DNA of 64,000 nt. It comes from an uncultured Crocinitomix sp. (GTDB taxonomy: Bacteria; Bacteroidota; Bacteroidia; Flavobacteriales_D; Crocinitomicaceae). The notes beneath the pieces are model-generated. The model was not told the DNA's origin. It was given only the letters and a program-made list of their open reading frames with translations, and made no database searches. The position numbers and the translations under genes are program-made. Below, in pieces: positions 26,510 through 36,076 of the stretch. Position 1 is the stretch's first letter. Each line of letters opens with the position of its first letter. The DNA is taken from the NCBI GenBank assembly GCA_905478225.1, contig CAJQHR010000037.1, positions 1-64,000 of the forward strand, in the 5' to 3' direction.

Positions 26510-26848
26510 TTATAAATCTTGTATACCATCTAGTCTTTTTCTTATTAATTTCTCTAATTCCTTCATTGCAGGACAATCAGCCATAAACTCTTCATTTTTC
26601 GCTTGTTGCTCTTCAGCAGAAAGTTATTGCATATCGTCCATCCTTTTCCAAGATAATGCTTGACACTTTTCAAATTCCGCTTTGTACGTATCTTCAAAAA
26701 AAGCTTGCAGTTTCTCTTGATCCATTCCTGCTTCTTTAAATCCTTCAAGACTTAATTCTGCACAGCTACAATTTGTTGATTCCGCTTCTCCACAAGATAC
26801 TAAAGCAACTACTGATAATGCTGCTACAATTACATTTTTAATTTTCAT
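26510..26848 (-). pseudogene. Small Cys-containing lipoprotein gene with an in-frame TAA
   Basis: Reading from ATG 26848 (MKIKNVIVAALSVVALVSCG) gives a lipoprotein signal ending LVSC, then a short mature protein (STNCSCAELSLEGFKEAG). TAA at 26624-26626 is codon 75. The same frame continues for 37 more codons of protein-like sequence (LSAEEQQAKNEEFMADCPAM, then KELEKLIRKRLDGIQDL) to the stop at 26510. The context DMQ-stop-LSAEE suggests CAA for Gln changed to TAA. The truncated product would still be a 74-residue lipoprotein, so residual function is possible. Family not recognised. Preceded by a -7 element at 26885-26878. Confidence 0.7.
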
Positions 26849-26877
26849 AATTTGGTTTTGATTCATTTTAATCGTTC

Positions 26878-26885
26878 CAAAATTA
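26878..26885 (-). promoter_or_regulatory. -7 promoter element TAATTTTG (minus strand)
   Basis: Exact TAnnTTTG match on the minus strand, 29 bases before the ATG at 26848. Confidence 0.45.
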
Positions 26886-27024
26886 GCCATTATTTTAAGT
26901 GCATTTTGATAGGTCTTTTTAAGAAAATGGTTTCTAAAAAAGATAAGTACACCACCCGTAATTAGCAAAAGATGACTATCTTATAAGAATATTTATTGTT
27001 GTTTAGCGTGTAAATTATAGTTTT

Positions 27025-27853
27025 ATGAAGTCATTTTCCCTCTTGCTTTTTTTCGTTTTTGCCGGTACTTTATCATTTAGTCAAAGCTTTGGAGAAACTT
27101 GCGCAGACCCTATTCTTATTAACTGCAACAATACGATTACGAGCACCCCCACCCCAGCTAGCAATCTAACAGCTTTAACGGGAAACGACTATAGCTGTTT
27201 ATCTTCTGGTCCAGCAGATACAACTAATCTTAAAATAGGGTTACACCTTTAAACTAATTAATATTATGGTTTGGAAACCAGTAATTAGTGATGTTGGAAT
27301 TAAATTAGTGACTTCTGAAGGCGCTGCTTTATCAGAAATCAAAATACCTAATACGCTAATCAATGAATGGGAATTAATGACGTTCGATTTTTCTGATCAT
27401 ATCGGCGGAATGACTTACGATCAAATCGTAATCTTCCCTGATTTTGATTTAGATGGAAGAACAGGAGATAATGTATGTTACATTGATAATATTTACGGAG
27501 AGGACGAATATCCTTGTGCACCAATTGATGATACAGGAGTTGAAGAGTTCGGTCAGTCTAATGTCTATTTATATCCGAATCCAACTTCAACTAGTGTTAC
27601 ATTGACTTTCGCAAATTCATTTGAAGGACAAGTCGTAATTACTGATGTAATGGGACGTAGTTTAATTGTAGAAAAATTCAATGGCACAGCCGCTAAAATC
27701 GACTTGGAAAAACTACCATCTACAGGTATTTACTTTGCTAAAATATTAAATGCAGATGGAAATGTAATTGAAAGTGAAAAAGTTCATTTACCAGTAAACC
27801 TTAATTCATTTCATTTTTTTTCAAACTCAATTAAACCCTCTTGCATTTTATGA
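27025..27853 (+). pseudogene. Remnant of a secreted T9SS cargo gene (signal peptide joined out of frame to the C-terminal half)
   Basis: Frame 1 (27025-27252) encodes a signal peptide (MKSFSLLLFFVFAGTLSFSQ) and the start of a mature domain (GETCADPILINCNNTIT). Coding then switches frame: from about 27239 GYTFKLINIMVWKPV leads into a beta-sandwich of the type preceding sorting domains in T9SS proteins (SDVGIKLVTSEG, VIFPDFDLDGRTGDN), followed by a type A sorting domain (VYLYPNPTSTSVTLTFAN). The middle of the gene appears deleted with a frame change. The end also looks altered: about 20 residues (VHLPVNLNSF onward) extend past the normal end of the sorting domain, and one base fewer in the TTT at about 27788 would give a conventional short end. 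No longer expected to make an exported product. Confidence 0.65.
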
Positions 27854-27865
27854 GTCTACAATTAA

Positions 27866-27888
27866 AATGCACGCTGCAAGCGCGCATT
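27866..27888 (+). terminator. Hairpin between the broken cargo gene and the arylsulfotransferase gene
   Basis: AATGCACGC (27866-27874) pairs with GCGCGCATT (27880-27888) with one mismatch. Only a weak T-rich stretch follows, so termination is possible but not certain. Confidence 0.4.
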
Positions 27889-27917
27889 GATTATATTTAT
27901 ATACATAAAACCAAAGC

Positions 27918-29423
27918 ATGAAATCAACATTATTAGTCATTAGTCTATTGGCAACAATTTTCTCGTGGGCGCAAGAATTTAACGGTTACGCTCTTTACAA
28001 TCGGTCGAACCAAAGCACCGCCTATTTAATTGATAAAGATGGAGGAACCGCTCATACTTGGAGTTGCACTCGTCCTTGTAATTATACAGTGCTCCTAAAA
28101 GAAGATGGAAACATTGTAAGAGGCGCCGTGTATTCTAGTAACGAATTATCTGGTGCTGCTATTGGCGGTCTAGTTCAAGAATACGATCCGAGTGGAGATG
28201 TTGTTTGGGAATTTGTTTATTCAACAGACGAACATTGCTCTCATCATGATATTGCCATAAATCCAGTTAACAACAGCGTGTTTTTAACCGCATGGGAAGT
28301 GAAATCTGAAGCGGAACTTATTGCTGCTGGATATGATGATCCAGATGATGAGAAATGGCCTACGCATATTGTTGAAGTGCAGCCTGACGGAACTGGTGGA
28401 GGAGAAATTATTTGGGAATGGCATCTTTGGGATCACATGATTCAAGATCTTGACGACACGAAAGATAATTATGGTGTTATTGCCGATCATCCAGAATTAA
28501 TGGATATCAATGCCATTGAAGAAGGTGGCGGACCTGGTGGACCTCCCGGTGGAGATTGGTTTCATGTAAATGGAGTTGATTATAATTCTGAATTAGATCA
28601 ATTGGTATTTTCTTCACGTCACACCAGTGAGTTTTATATTATTGATCATAGTACAACTACCGAACAAGCAGCTGGTCATACTGGTGGAAATGCAGGCAAA
28701 GGCGGTGACTTTCTTTACCGTTGGGGAAATCCAGCGAATTATGATGCACCTGGTGACGCCGTAATTACTGCAGCCGTTCATGATCCAAGATGGATTCAAG
28801 ATGGTCGTCCTTTCGCAGGATACATTCAGTTTTTTAATAATTCAGGCGACGGCGGAAATTCGGCGGTTGATATTATCCTGCCTCCTTTAAGCGGAGATGG
28901 TTATAATTATGATTATACACCCGGAGAATCTTATTTGCCTGCAACCTTTGCAGAAAGACATTCATGTGAGGAAAACTCAAGCGGACAGTCTGCAAGTGAT
29001 CGCATGTCTAACGGGAATGTTTTTGTTGCTGTTTCTGGTGAGTATATGTATGAAGCCAATGCTGATGGAGGCGTGATTTGGTCTTATGCTGAAGGACCGC
29101 AAAAAGCGTTTAGATATGAATGTGATCATGACGGTATTTTAGCCGTTGTTGGTGATTTGTGTGGGCTTGGTATTGATGATAATTCGGAACGGAATCAGAT
29201 CACTGTTTATCCTAACCCTTCTAATGGATTGGTTACGATTAATGGATTATTGAATGTCATGAATTATTCGGTTGAGGTGATTGATTTGCAAGGGCGAATA
29301 GTATACTCGGTTACCAATCAGGGCCAATTAAATTTGGATCAATTGGACAACGGAATTTACACACTTAGAATTTCAACCGAAAAAGGATTATTCGCGGTGG
29401 AACAAGTTTCATTGAGTAAGTAA
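27918..29423 (+). CDS. Secreted arylsulfotransferase (ASST)-like protein with T9SS sorting domain
   Basis: A 501-residue exported protein. Signal peptide 1-19 (MKSTLLVISLLATIFSWAQ). The body (about 20-405) has the repeated beta-propeller pattern and conserved blocks of arylsulfotransferase-like proteins: YLIDKDGGTAHTWSC, EDGNIVRG, HHDIAINPVNN, DWFHVNGVDYN, SSRHTSEFYIIDH, GGDFLYRWGNP and HDPRW. Such enzymes move sulfate between phenolic compounds, but in Bacteroidota exoproteins activity is often unproven. Residues about 420-501 are a type A sorting domain (ITVYPNPSNGLVTINGL, LDNGIYTLRISTEKG). First gene of a run of three cargo genes with gaps of nine and ten bases. Confidence 0.8.
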   Translation: MKSTLLVISLLATIFSWAQEFNGYALYNRSNQSTAYLIDKDGGTAHTWSCTRPCNYTVLLKEDGNIVRGAVYSSNELSGAAIGGLVQEYDPSGDVVWEFVYSTDEHCSHHDIAINPVNNSVFLTAWEVKSEAELIAAGYDDPDDEKWPTHIVEVQPDGTGGGEIIWEWHLWDHMIQDLDDTKDNYGVIADHPELMDINAIEEGGGPGGPPGGDWFHVNGVDYNSELDQLVFSSRHTSEFYIIDHSTTTEQAAGHTGGNAGKGGDFLYRWGNPANYDAPGDAVITAAVHDPRWIQDGRPFAGYIQFFNNSGDGGNSAVDIILPPLSGDGYNYDYTPGESYLPATFAERHSCEENSSGQSASDRMSNGNVFVAVSGEYMYEANADGGVIWSYAEGPQKAFRYECDHDGILAVVGDLCGLGIDDNSERNQITVYPNPSNGLVTINGLLNVMNYSVEVIDLQGRIVYSVTNQGQLNLDQLDNGIYTLRISTEKGLFAVEQVSLSK

Positions 29424-29432
29424 ATTCATTCG

Positions 29433-31706
29433 TTGAAAATAATACTCACATATCTTTTATTGGGCATTAGCGCGTCATTTTCGACCGCTATTGCCCAATC
29501 TGATTTTTACGAAATCGAATCGATTCGTGAAATCAAAATTTACTTTGAAGAATCAAATTGGGATCATATTTTAGATAGCCTCTATGGAGACAATCAGCGA
29601 GAACGCCTTGTTGGTGATGTTGTCATTGATGGTGCGCTTTACGAGGATGTAGGAATCCGCTATAAAGGATATAGTTCAGCCAGTGCAGATCGGGTTAAGA
29701 ATCCGCTAAATATTAAGTTAGATTATGTGCATAACGATCAAAATCACGAAGGGTTTGATAAGCTTAAGTTGAGTAATGTCATTCATGATCCTTCTTTTGT
29801 AAGGGAAGTGTTGTCTTACGAAATTGCTCGAAAATATATGCCGGCTTCAAGGGCGAATTATGCTAATGTTTATATAAATGACGTGCTTATTGGGCTCTAT
29901 TCCAATGTTGAATCTGTTGAAGAAGACTTTTTAGAGAATCACTTTGGTTCAAGTAACGGGCCATTTTTTAAAGGAAACCCTGAATCGCTTGATTTGGATG
30001 GTGAAAACTCTAATTTGTCGAATTCTCACGGTGTTCTTTCTAGCGATTATTATCCATATTATACAGAAAAATCAGATCTTCCTGGAGCATGGTCAACTCT
30101 TTATTCCTTAATTAGGCTTCTAAATACCGAACCAGACGATCTGGATGAAGTTTTGAACATTGACCGTGCTTTATGGATGCATGCGTTTAATTATTCAATG
30201 ATCAATTTTGACAGTTATGTCGGATATGCCCAAAACTATTTTCTCTATCGAGGTAAAAATGGTCAATTCAATCCAATCATTTGGGATTTAAATCAATCCT
30301 TTGGCAGCTATCGATTAACAGACGCGTCCACTTATTGGGCAGGCTTTTCAATTTTAGAAGCGAAGAATGCAGACCCGCTTCAACATTTGTATAGTTTTTC
30401 AATTACGCCGCGTCCATTAATGCGGGTTTTATTTGAAAATGATACGTACCGTAAAATGTATATGGCTCATTTACACACAATAATGGAAGAGAATTTTAAT
30501 TCTGCCGATTACCTAATTCGTGCCAATGAAATTCAAGGTATTATCGAAACGGACGTCCTAAACGATCCTAATAAATTCTATTCTGATGATGATTTCTATA
30601 CCAATTTAGATACAACCGTTAGCGATTTAATTGATTATACCGGCATTCGAGATTTAATGGAGAATCGCGCGATTTATCTGTCAACTTATCCAGGAATGAC
30701 AGGCGCACCAACAATCACCAACACAACTGATATCGACCTAGTTTATAATTTAGGTGAAACAATTACATTTACTGCCGAGATAACGGATGCAACTGAGGCT
30801 TTTTTATACTATCGTTTTCTCGAAACAGATGCCTTTTCAAAAATGGAATTGAATGATAATGCAGTGAATGGTGACTTAACTGCAGAAGACGGTATTTATT
30901 CATGCAATTTAAATCACGCCTCCAATTTAATTGACTTCTATTTTTATGGGCAGAATGAAACCGCTGGAAAATTTTCACCGCAAAGAGCTGCCTATGAATT
31001 TTATTCAATGTCAACTGAAATTACGAGTGGTTCCTTGGTGATTAACGAATTGGTGGCCAAAAACAAAAATGAATTTACAGATGAGTGGGGCGAATTGGAA
31101 GATTTGATTGAGTTGTATAATAATTCCAATGCGCCTATTTCTGCGACGGGACTTTTTATATCTGACACAATTGGGAATTTGTTTAAAGCTGAATTACCAG
31201 AATTATTAATTCCTGCTGGCGGCTATGTTTTGCTTTGGGCGGATGAAGATTTGGACCAAGGATTTTATCATGTTGACATAAAACTAAATGAAGAAGGCGA
31301 GCAAATTGTTTTGTCAACAGAGGCAGGTGTTATCATTGATTCGGTTTCTTTTGGTGTTCAAAATGATGTGTTTTCCTATGGACGCTATCCAAATGGTACA
31401 GGAAACTTTACCGACATGTTTTCCACAATACAATATGAAAATAGTGAGCCGTCTCAATCTGTTTTTTCTGCAGATTTTGTCATTTTCCCTGTCCCCGCGG
31501 ATGATGTGGTTTATATCAATTCAACTTACGAGGCGCCATACACCTTACGATTAAGCAATACAATGGGACAAATATTAATTGAAACCGAAATTGAAACCAA
31601 TAATATGGTTGATATGGATGTGTCACAACTGGGTGACGGCGTTTATATTGTGACATTGATTCAAGACGGTTTTACTACCTCAAAAAAAATAGTACTCACA
31701 GACTAA
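29433..31706 (+). CDS. CotH kinase-like secreted protein with lamin-tail domain and T9SS sorting domain
   Basis: A 757-residue exported protein. TTG start at 29433, nine bases after the previous stop, gives a signal peptide (MKIILTYLLLGISASFSTAIAQ). The CotH domain spans about 30-420 (GIRYKGYSSASADRVKNPL, LKLSNVIHDPSFVREVLSY, YLFYRG-like NYFLYRGKNGQFNPIIWDLN with the conserved DLN). CotH proteins of spores and of Legionella-type SelO relatives are protein kinases; activity here is inferred from the fold only. A lamin-tail-like beta domain follows (about 530-640, LVINELVAKNKNEF), and a type A sorting domain ends the protein (about 680-757, FVIFPVPADDVVYINS, LGDGVYIVTLIQDG). Confidence 0.85.
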   Translation: MKIILTYLLLGISASFSTAIAQSDFYEIESIREIKIYFEESNWDHILDSLYGDNQRERLVGDVVIDGALYEDVGIRYKGYSSASADRVKNPLNIKLDYVHNDQNHEGFDKLKLSNVIHDPSFVREVLSYEIARKYMPASRANYANVYINDVLIGLYSNVESVEEDFLENHFGSSNGPFFKGNPESLDLDGENSNLSNSHGVLSSDYYPYYTEKSDLPGAWSTLYSLIRLLNTEPDDLDEVLNIDRALWMHAFNYSMINFDSYVGYAQNYFLYRGKNGQFNPIIWDLNQSFGSYRLTDASTYWAGFSILEAKNADPLQHLYSFSITPRPLMRVLFENDTYRKMYMAHLHTIMEENFNSADYLIRANEIQGIIETDVLNDPNKFYSDDDFYTNLDTTVSDLIDYTGIRDLMENRAIYLSTYPGMTGAPTITNTTDIDLVYNLGETITFTAEITDATEAFLYYRFLETDAFSKMELNDNAVNGDLTAEDGIYSCNLNHASNLIDFYFYGQNETAGKFSPQRAAYEFYSMSTEITSGSLVINELVAKNKNEFTDEWGELEDLIELYNNSNAPISATGLFISDTIGNLFKAELPELLIPAGGYVLLWADEDLDQGFYHVDIKLNEEGEQIVLSTEAGVIIDSVSFGVQNDVFSYGRYPNGTGNFTDMFSTIQYENSEPSQSVFSADFVIFPVPADDVVYINSTYEAPYTLRLSNTMGQILIETEIETNNMVDMDVSQLGDGVYIVTLIQDGFTTSKKIVLTD

Positions 31707-31716
31707 AAGAATAAAA

Positions 31717-32931
31717 ATGAAAAAAGGAATTTTAATAGCAAGCGTCGTATTAATTGCACAATTAGGTTTTGCACAAACATTTACGAATTATTCAATTGCA
31801 GATGGATTGATAAGTGACAACGCAATCTGTGTGTATGCAAATGGGGCAGATGATCTTTGGTTTGGAACACAGTTAGGTGTTTCTAATTTTGACGTTACCA
31901 CTTGGACAAACTATGATGTGGATTCTCATCCCGGTATGGCGGACAATAATATATTATCTATTTATGTGGATGATATGTACAGAACCTGGATTGGAACTGA
32001 TTTTGGAACAAGTGTATTAGATGGAGGGAGCTGGATAACGTATACAACGGATGATGGTTTGGGCAATAATAAAGTACAATGTATAAATCAAGATGGGTCT
32101 TCAAATATGTGGTTTGGTACAATCACGGGGCTTTCTAAGTTTGATGGTATTGAATGGACGACATTTGGAACTGGTGATGGATTACCCTTTGGTGGAGTTC
32201 GTTCAATCACTGTAAATGCAGATGGAAATTTATGGCTTGGAACCGGTTTGGGTGGAATTGCCATTTATGATGGAACTACTTTCACTGAAATTACCGAAGA
32301 CGAAGGTTTGATCAGCGATAAAATTAGAGCGATTGATTTTTCACCAAGCGGCGAAACTTGGGTTGCCACTGCAGAAGGCGTTTCCATGTTGAATGATGCG
32401 GATGCAGTTGTGGCAAGTCACACCACAATATTTACGCTTCCAGATCCAGATACTTTAAATCCAGTAACGGACGTAAAGGTGGATGATAATGGTGTAGTTT
32501 GGGCAGGTGTTTATGTGGATTATTTAGTGACCGAAGGTGGTGTTTGTGCTTATAATGGTTCCACATGGTTTCAGTTTGATGAGAGTGACGGACTAGCTGG
32601 TCCTGTGGTGAATGGATTAGATATTGATGAAAATAATGATGTTTGGGTGGTAACAAGTACGGGTATTACAAAAATATCTGATCACACCTTGGGCTTAGAT
32701 AAAATTCAAACAACTGAATTGAGTTTTTATCCAAATCCAGCCAATGGAATTGTGAATATTATTGGATCAACGGATCAATTGGGAGATGCAATTGCTTTTT
32801 ATAACCTGCAAGGCGAAAACGTTTATCAATCAACAGTTCAAATGAACATGATAGTGCAAGTTGCAGATTGGTCTCCAGGTTTATATTTTATTGTTGTAAA
32901 TGACCTTAGAGAGAAGCTGATTGTACAATAA
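31717..32931 (+). CDS. Secreted beta-propeller protein (two-component regulator propeller repeats) with T9SS sorting domain
   Basis: A 404-residue exported protein. Signal peptide 1-19 (MKKGILIASVVLIAQLGFA). Residues about 22-325 are repeated propeller blades of the Reg_prop type: DGLISDNAICVYA, DDLWFGTQLGVSNFD, TWIGTDFGTSVLDGG, MWFGTITGLSKFDG, LWLGTGLGGIAIYDG. In hybrid two-component sensors such blades sense extracellular polysaccharide; here they stand alone and are followed by a type A sorting domain (about 335-404, LSFYPNPANGIVNIIGS, WSPGLYFIVVND), so the protein is released or surface-anchored rather than signalling. Ten bases after the CotH gene, with a terminator after it. Confidence 0.85.
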   Translation: MKKGILIASVVLIAQLGFAQTFTNYSIADGLISDNAICVYANGADDLWFGTQLGVSNFDVTTWTNYDVDSHPGMADNNILSIYVDDMYRTWIGTDFGTSVLDGGSWITYTTDDGLGNNKVQCINQDGSSNMWFGTITGLSKFDGIEWTTFGTGDGLPFGGVRSITVNADGNLWLGTGLGGIAIYDGTTFTEITEDEGLISDKIRAIDFSPSGETWVATAEGVSMLNDADAVVASHTTIFTLPDPDTLNPVTDVKVDDNGVVWAGVYVDYLVTEGGVCAYNGSTWFQFDESDGLAGPVVNGLDIDENNDVWVVTSTGITKISDHTLGLDKIQTTELSFYPNPANGIVNIIGSTDQLGDAIAFYNLQGENVYQSTVQMNMIVQVADWSPGLYFIVVNDLREKLIVQ

Positions 32932-32936
32932 AATAA

Positions 32937-32975
32937 AGCCCTGATCCATCTACCAAAGGCGGACAAAACAGGGCT
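32937..32975. terminator. Terminator after the cargo gene cluster
   Basis: AGCCCTG (32937-32943) pairs with CAGGGCT (32969-32975) with a 25-base loop. The T run after the stem is weak on the plus strand (CATTTAT) and better on the minus strand. Confidence 0.55.
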
Positions 32976-33046
32976 CATTTATAAGCAAGAAATTAAAGGA
33001 TTATTCACTCTTTGTAAAAATGTTTTTTCCATATTTCTGTGGTACT

Positions 33047-33505
33047 TCAACTAAAATGGAACTGAATTCTTATTTTTCTAAGTGATATTTCAAGGCCCCA
33101 TAGCCTTCCTAGTGATAATCTTATCAAGCGGCTTGCAAGCGGCTTGACATTGTTTCTTTTGAGTGTTCTATACACGCTAGATTCAGAAATATTTATATCA
33201 TGATATCTTTCTAAATACCATTTGATCTGCCAAGTTCCAAGCTCGTGTTCTTCACGTAACTTTAAAATGAGATCAACTGTAGTTTTATCAATACTATTCC
33301 AATATGTCTGAGGATCTCTCTTCTTCCTCAGTAATCCTTCTTCTCCATATTTATCATACTTTCTTTTCCAGTTGAAGTAGGTGGTTCTGCTAATTTCAAA
33401 TATCTCACAGGCTTCATTAATACTCCCATGATCTCTTACAAACTTCAAAACTCTTAACTTAAACTTCCATCTCAAATACTTTTCTATCTCTTTGGTCTTT
33501 TTCAT
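33047..33505 (-). mobile_element. Truncated IS481-like transposase (copy B, N-terminal part only)
   Basis: A 152-codon frame beginning at ATG 33505 (MKKTKEIEKYLRWKFKLRVL) contains the helix-turn-helix of an IS481-like transposase (HGSINEACEIFEISRTTYF, then WKRKYDKYGEEGLL) and the second HTH region (WQIKWYLERYHDINISESSV). After NNVKPL the sequence no longer looks like a transposase and ends in about 29 unrelated residues. The DDE integrase domain of about 200 residues is absent, so the element cannot transpose by itself. A 127-base segment of it recurs at 1-127. A repeated CTAG-TTAATAAA-type sequence lies upstream near 33520-33540, but no complete terminal inverted repeats could be assigned. 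Confidence 0.8.
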
Positions 33506-33659
33506 ATTAAAAGTGTATACTAGGTTTTTATTAAACTAGTTCTCTTTTAGTTGACGTAGTCACAGTTAAAACTTTTGAACTTTACTTCAAAAATTGAGAT
33601 GAATTAGGAGTTTCACCCGTAATTATTTCGCGTCTTGGACTAAAATTTGAAATCCAACC

Positions 33660-33762
33660 TTATCCAACATCCAACATCCAACATCTAAACTCGAAAAGCA
33701 TAGCGTACTAAATACTCAACACCAAATACTAACGACTAATAACTAATTACTAAGGACTAAAT
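33660..33762. repeat. Degenerate short tandem repeats upstream of era
   Basis: CCAACAT occurs three times in succession at 33664-33684, followed by a string of related ACTAA-type units (ACTAACGACTAA at 33728-33739, then AACTAATTACTAAGGACTAA). The 12-base ACTAACGACTAA recurs exactly at 34735-34746 and with one change at 39660-39671. No coding content. Confidence 0.55.
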
Positions 33763-33764
33763 AG

Positions 33765-33772
33765 TACCTTTG
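33765..33772 (+). promoter_or_regulatory. -7 promoter element TACCTTTG immediately before era
   Basis: Exact TAnnTTTG match ending only seven bases before the era ATG at 33780. With transcription starting about five bases after the element, the mRNA would have essentially no 5' leader. Confidence 0.55.
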
Positions 33773-33779
33773 TAAAATA

Positions 33780-34655
33780 ATGAGTCACAAATCAGGTTTT
33801 GTAAATATAATTGGCAGTCCAAACGTAGGGAAATCAACCTTGATGAATCAATTGGTGGGCGAGAAACTTTCCATCATTACATCTAAGGCACAGACTACGC
33901 GGCACCGTATTTTGGGGATTGTGAATAAGCCCGAATATCAAGTGTGTTTTTCAGACACACCGGGGGTTCTCGATCCGCATTATAAATTGCATGAAAGTAT
34001 GATGCAATTTGTGAACTCAGCAATGAAAGATGCAGATGTTATATTATTCGTTACTGATATCTACGAAACGGGTATTAATCACAAGGCAACTTTTGAGCGT
34101 TTGCAAAAAACAAATATTCCAATTTTATTATTGATCAATAAGATAGATCAAGGGGATCAAGAAAAAATTGAGGAAAAAATTGCGTTTTGGCACGAAATGA
34201 TGCCGAAGGCAGAAATATTACCAATCTCCGCCTTAGAAGGATTTAACATGGAACCAATTTGGGAACGTATTCTTGAATTAATTCCAGAAAGCCCCGCTTT
34301 TTATGACAAGGACGCTTTAACAGATAAACCACTTCGGTTTTTTATAAGCGAAATGATTCGTGAAAAAATCTTCATGAATTATAAAAAAGAGATTCCTTAT
34401 GCCACACAGGTGGAAATTGAGGAATATAAAGAAGACGAAAAAATTGTGCGAATTCGAGCTATTATATATGTAGAGCGAAAAACGCAAAAAGGAATTATAA
34501 TTGGTCACCAAGGAGAAAAAATTAAACAAGTTGGGATTGCGGCCAGAAAAGACATTCAAAAATTTATTGATAAACACGTTCATCTTGAACTTTTTGTTAA
34601 AGTGGACAAAGATTGGCGCGAAAGTGACCGAAAATTACAAGGATACGGTTATTAG
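33780..34655 (+). CDS. era: GTPase Era
   Basis: A 291-residue GTPase that binds the 3' end of 16S rRNA and assists 30S subunit maturation. G1 is GSPNVGKST (12-20), G3 DTPG, G4 NKID, and G5 SALEG. The C-terminal KH domain is present (about 195-285, including KGIIIGHQGEKIKQVG). The start MSHKSGFVNIIG matches the usual family N-terminus. Followed by der after a 105-base gap that carries its own repeat motif. Confidence 0.97.
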   Translation: MSHKSGFVNIIGSPNVGKSTLMNQLVGEKLSIITSKAQTTRHRILGIVNKPEYQVCFSDTPGVLDPHYKLHESMMQFVNSAMKDADVILFVTDIYETGINHKATFERLQKTNIPILLLINKIDQGDQEKIEEKIAFWHEMMPKAEILPISALEGFNMEPIWERILELIPESPAFYDKDALTDKPLRFFISEMIREKIFMNYKKEIPYATQVEIEEYKEDEKIVRIRAIIYVERKTQKGIIIGHQGEKIKQVGIAARKDIQKFIDKHVHLELFVKVDKDWRESDRKLQGYGY

Positions 34656-34760
34656 CAGTGTGAAGTGTTTTGTTTGATTGTTGAGAGAAAACACATAAAA
34701 CGAATAATAGCACGACACACACAAAACACTAATGACTAACGACTAAAGACGAGAAAAACA

Positions 34761-36071
34761 ATGTCAAATATAGTAGCAATAGTAGGAAGGCCCAATGTTG
34801 GGAAATCAACACTTTTTAATCGATTAGTTGGCGGAAGAGCGGCAATTGTTGAAGAGGTGAGTGGTGTAACGAGAGATCGAATATATGGCACTTCTGAATG
34901 GAATGGTGTGGAGTACAGTGTGATTGATACTGGCGGATATGTGCAGGGATCGGAAGATATTTTTGAAGAAGAAATTAGAAAGCAAGTTGAAATTGCAATT
35001 GAAGAAGCGGGAGTTATCCTATTTGTGGTTGATGTAACTGTTGGAATTACAGATTTGGATGAAGCTGTGATGAACTTATTGCGTAAAAGCGAAAAGCCAT
35101 TTTTATTAGTGGCTAATAAGGTAGATAATTCAGCACGTGCGAGTGACGCATTTGAGTTCTACTCCCTAGGTGTGGAGGAGATTTTTAATATCTCTGCAAA
35201 TAATGGTTCAGGAACTGGAGAGCTGTTGGATGCTTTAGTCAAAAATTTCACCATTGAAGAAGCCCCGGAAGATGAATCAGGCATTCCAAGAATTGCAGTA
35301 GTGGGGAAACCAAATGTTGGGAAATCATCATTTATTAATGCCATAACAGGAGAAGATCGCAATATTGTTACGCCAATATCAGGGACTACAAGAGACGCAA
35401 TTGATACACGATTTAATCTTTTTGGGTTTGATTTTAAATTAATTGATACCGCCGGGATTCGTAAAAAAAGTAAAGTACACGAAGACCTCGAGTTTTATTC
35501 GGTTATTCGCTCCATTCGAAGTATCGAATATTCAGATGTCTGCATCTTTATGGTTGACGCAACGGAAGGGATTCAAAAACAAGATTTGAATATCTTTTAT
35601 GTCATTGAAAAAAATAGAAAAGGCGTTGTCGTCCTCATTAATAAATGGGATTTAATTGAAAGTAAGGACACCATGTCCACTAAAGCATATGAAGATAAAG
35701 TGCGCGAGCAATTGGCGCCGTTCAAAGATGTGCCGATTTTATTTACTTCAACCATTACAAAACAACGTTTGCACAAGGCATTGGAAAAATCAATGGAAGT
35801 CTATGAAAATAGAATCCAAAAAATTCCAACATCCGAATTGAATAATTTCTGTTTGGCGGTTATTGAAAAAAATCCGCCACCGGCATTAAAAGGAAAATAT
35901 ATTCGCATTAAGTTTGTAACACAATTGCCAACACATGCGCCGGCATTTGCATTTTTCTGTAATATGCCGCAATATATACCGGAGTCATATAAACGATTTT
36001 TGGAGAATAAAATACGGGCACATTACAATTTTGAAGGAGTTCCAATTCGAATTTTCTTCCGTAAAAAATAG
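34761..36071 (+). CDS. der: GTPase Der (EngA)
   Basis: A 436-residue protein with two tandem GTPase domains, required for 50S ribosomal subunit assembly. First domain G1 GRPNVGKST (8-16), with DTGG and NKVD; second domain G1 GKPNVGKSS (about 181-189), with DTAG and NKWD. A C-terminal KH-like domain (about 350-436, [17 protein letters not shown], ending [11 protein letters not shown]) is complete. holA starts five bases after the stop. Confidence 0.97.
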   Translation: MSNIVAIVGRPNVGKSTLFNRLVGGRAAIVEEVSGVTRDRIYGTSEWNGVEYSVIDTGGYVQGSEDIFEEEIRKQVEIAIEEAGVILFVVDVTVGITDLDEAVMNLLRKSEKPFLLVANKVDNSARASDAFEFYSLGVEEIFNISANNGSGTGELLDALVKNFTIEEAPEDESGIPRIAVVGKPNVGKSSFINAITGEDRNIVTPISGTTRDAIDTRFNLFGFDFKLIDTAGIRKKSKVHEDLEFYSVIRSIRSIEYSDVCIFMVDATEGIQKQDLNIFYVIEKNRKGVVVLINKWDLIESKDTMSTKAYEDKVREQLAPFKDVPILFTSTITKQRLHKALEKSMEVYENRIQKIPTSELNNFCLAVIEKNPPPALKGKYIRIKFVTQLPTHAPAFAFFCNMPQYIPESYKRFLENKIRAHYNFEGVPIRIFFRKK

Positions 36072-36076
36072 CACGA

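Noticed and set aside
33664-33684. Possible CRISPR-like repeat (CCAACAT three times)
   Set aside because: The unit is seven bases with no spacers, and no cas genes are present.
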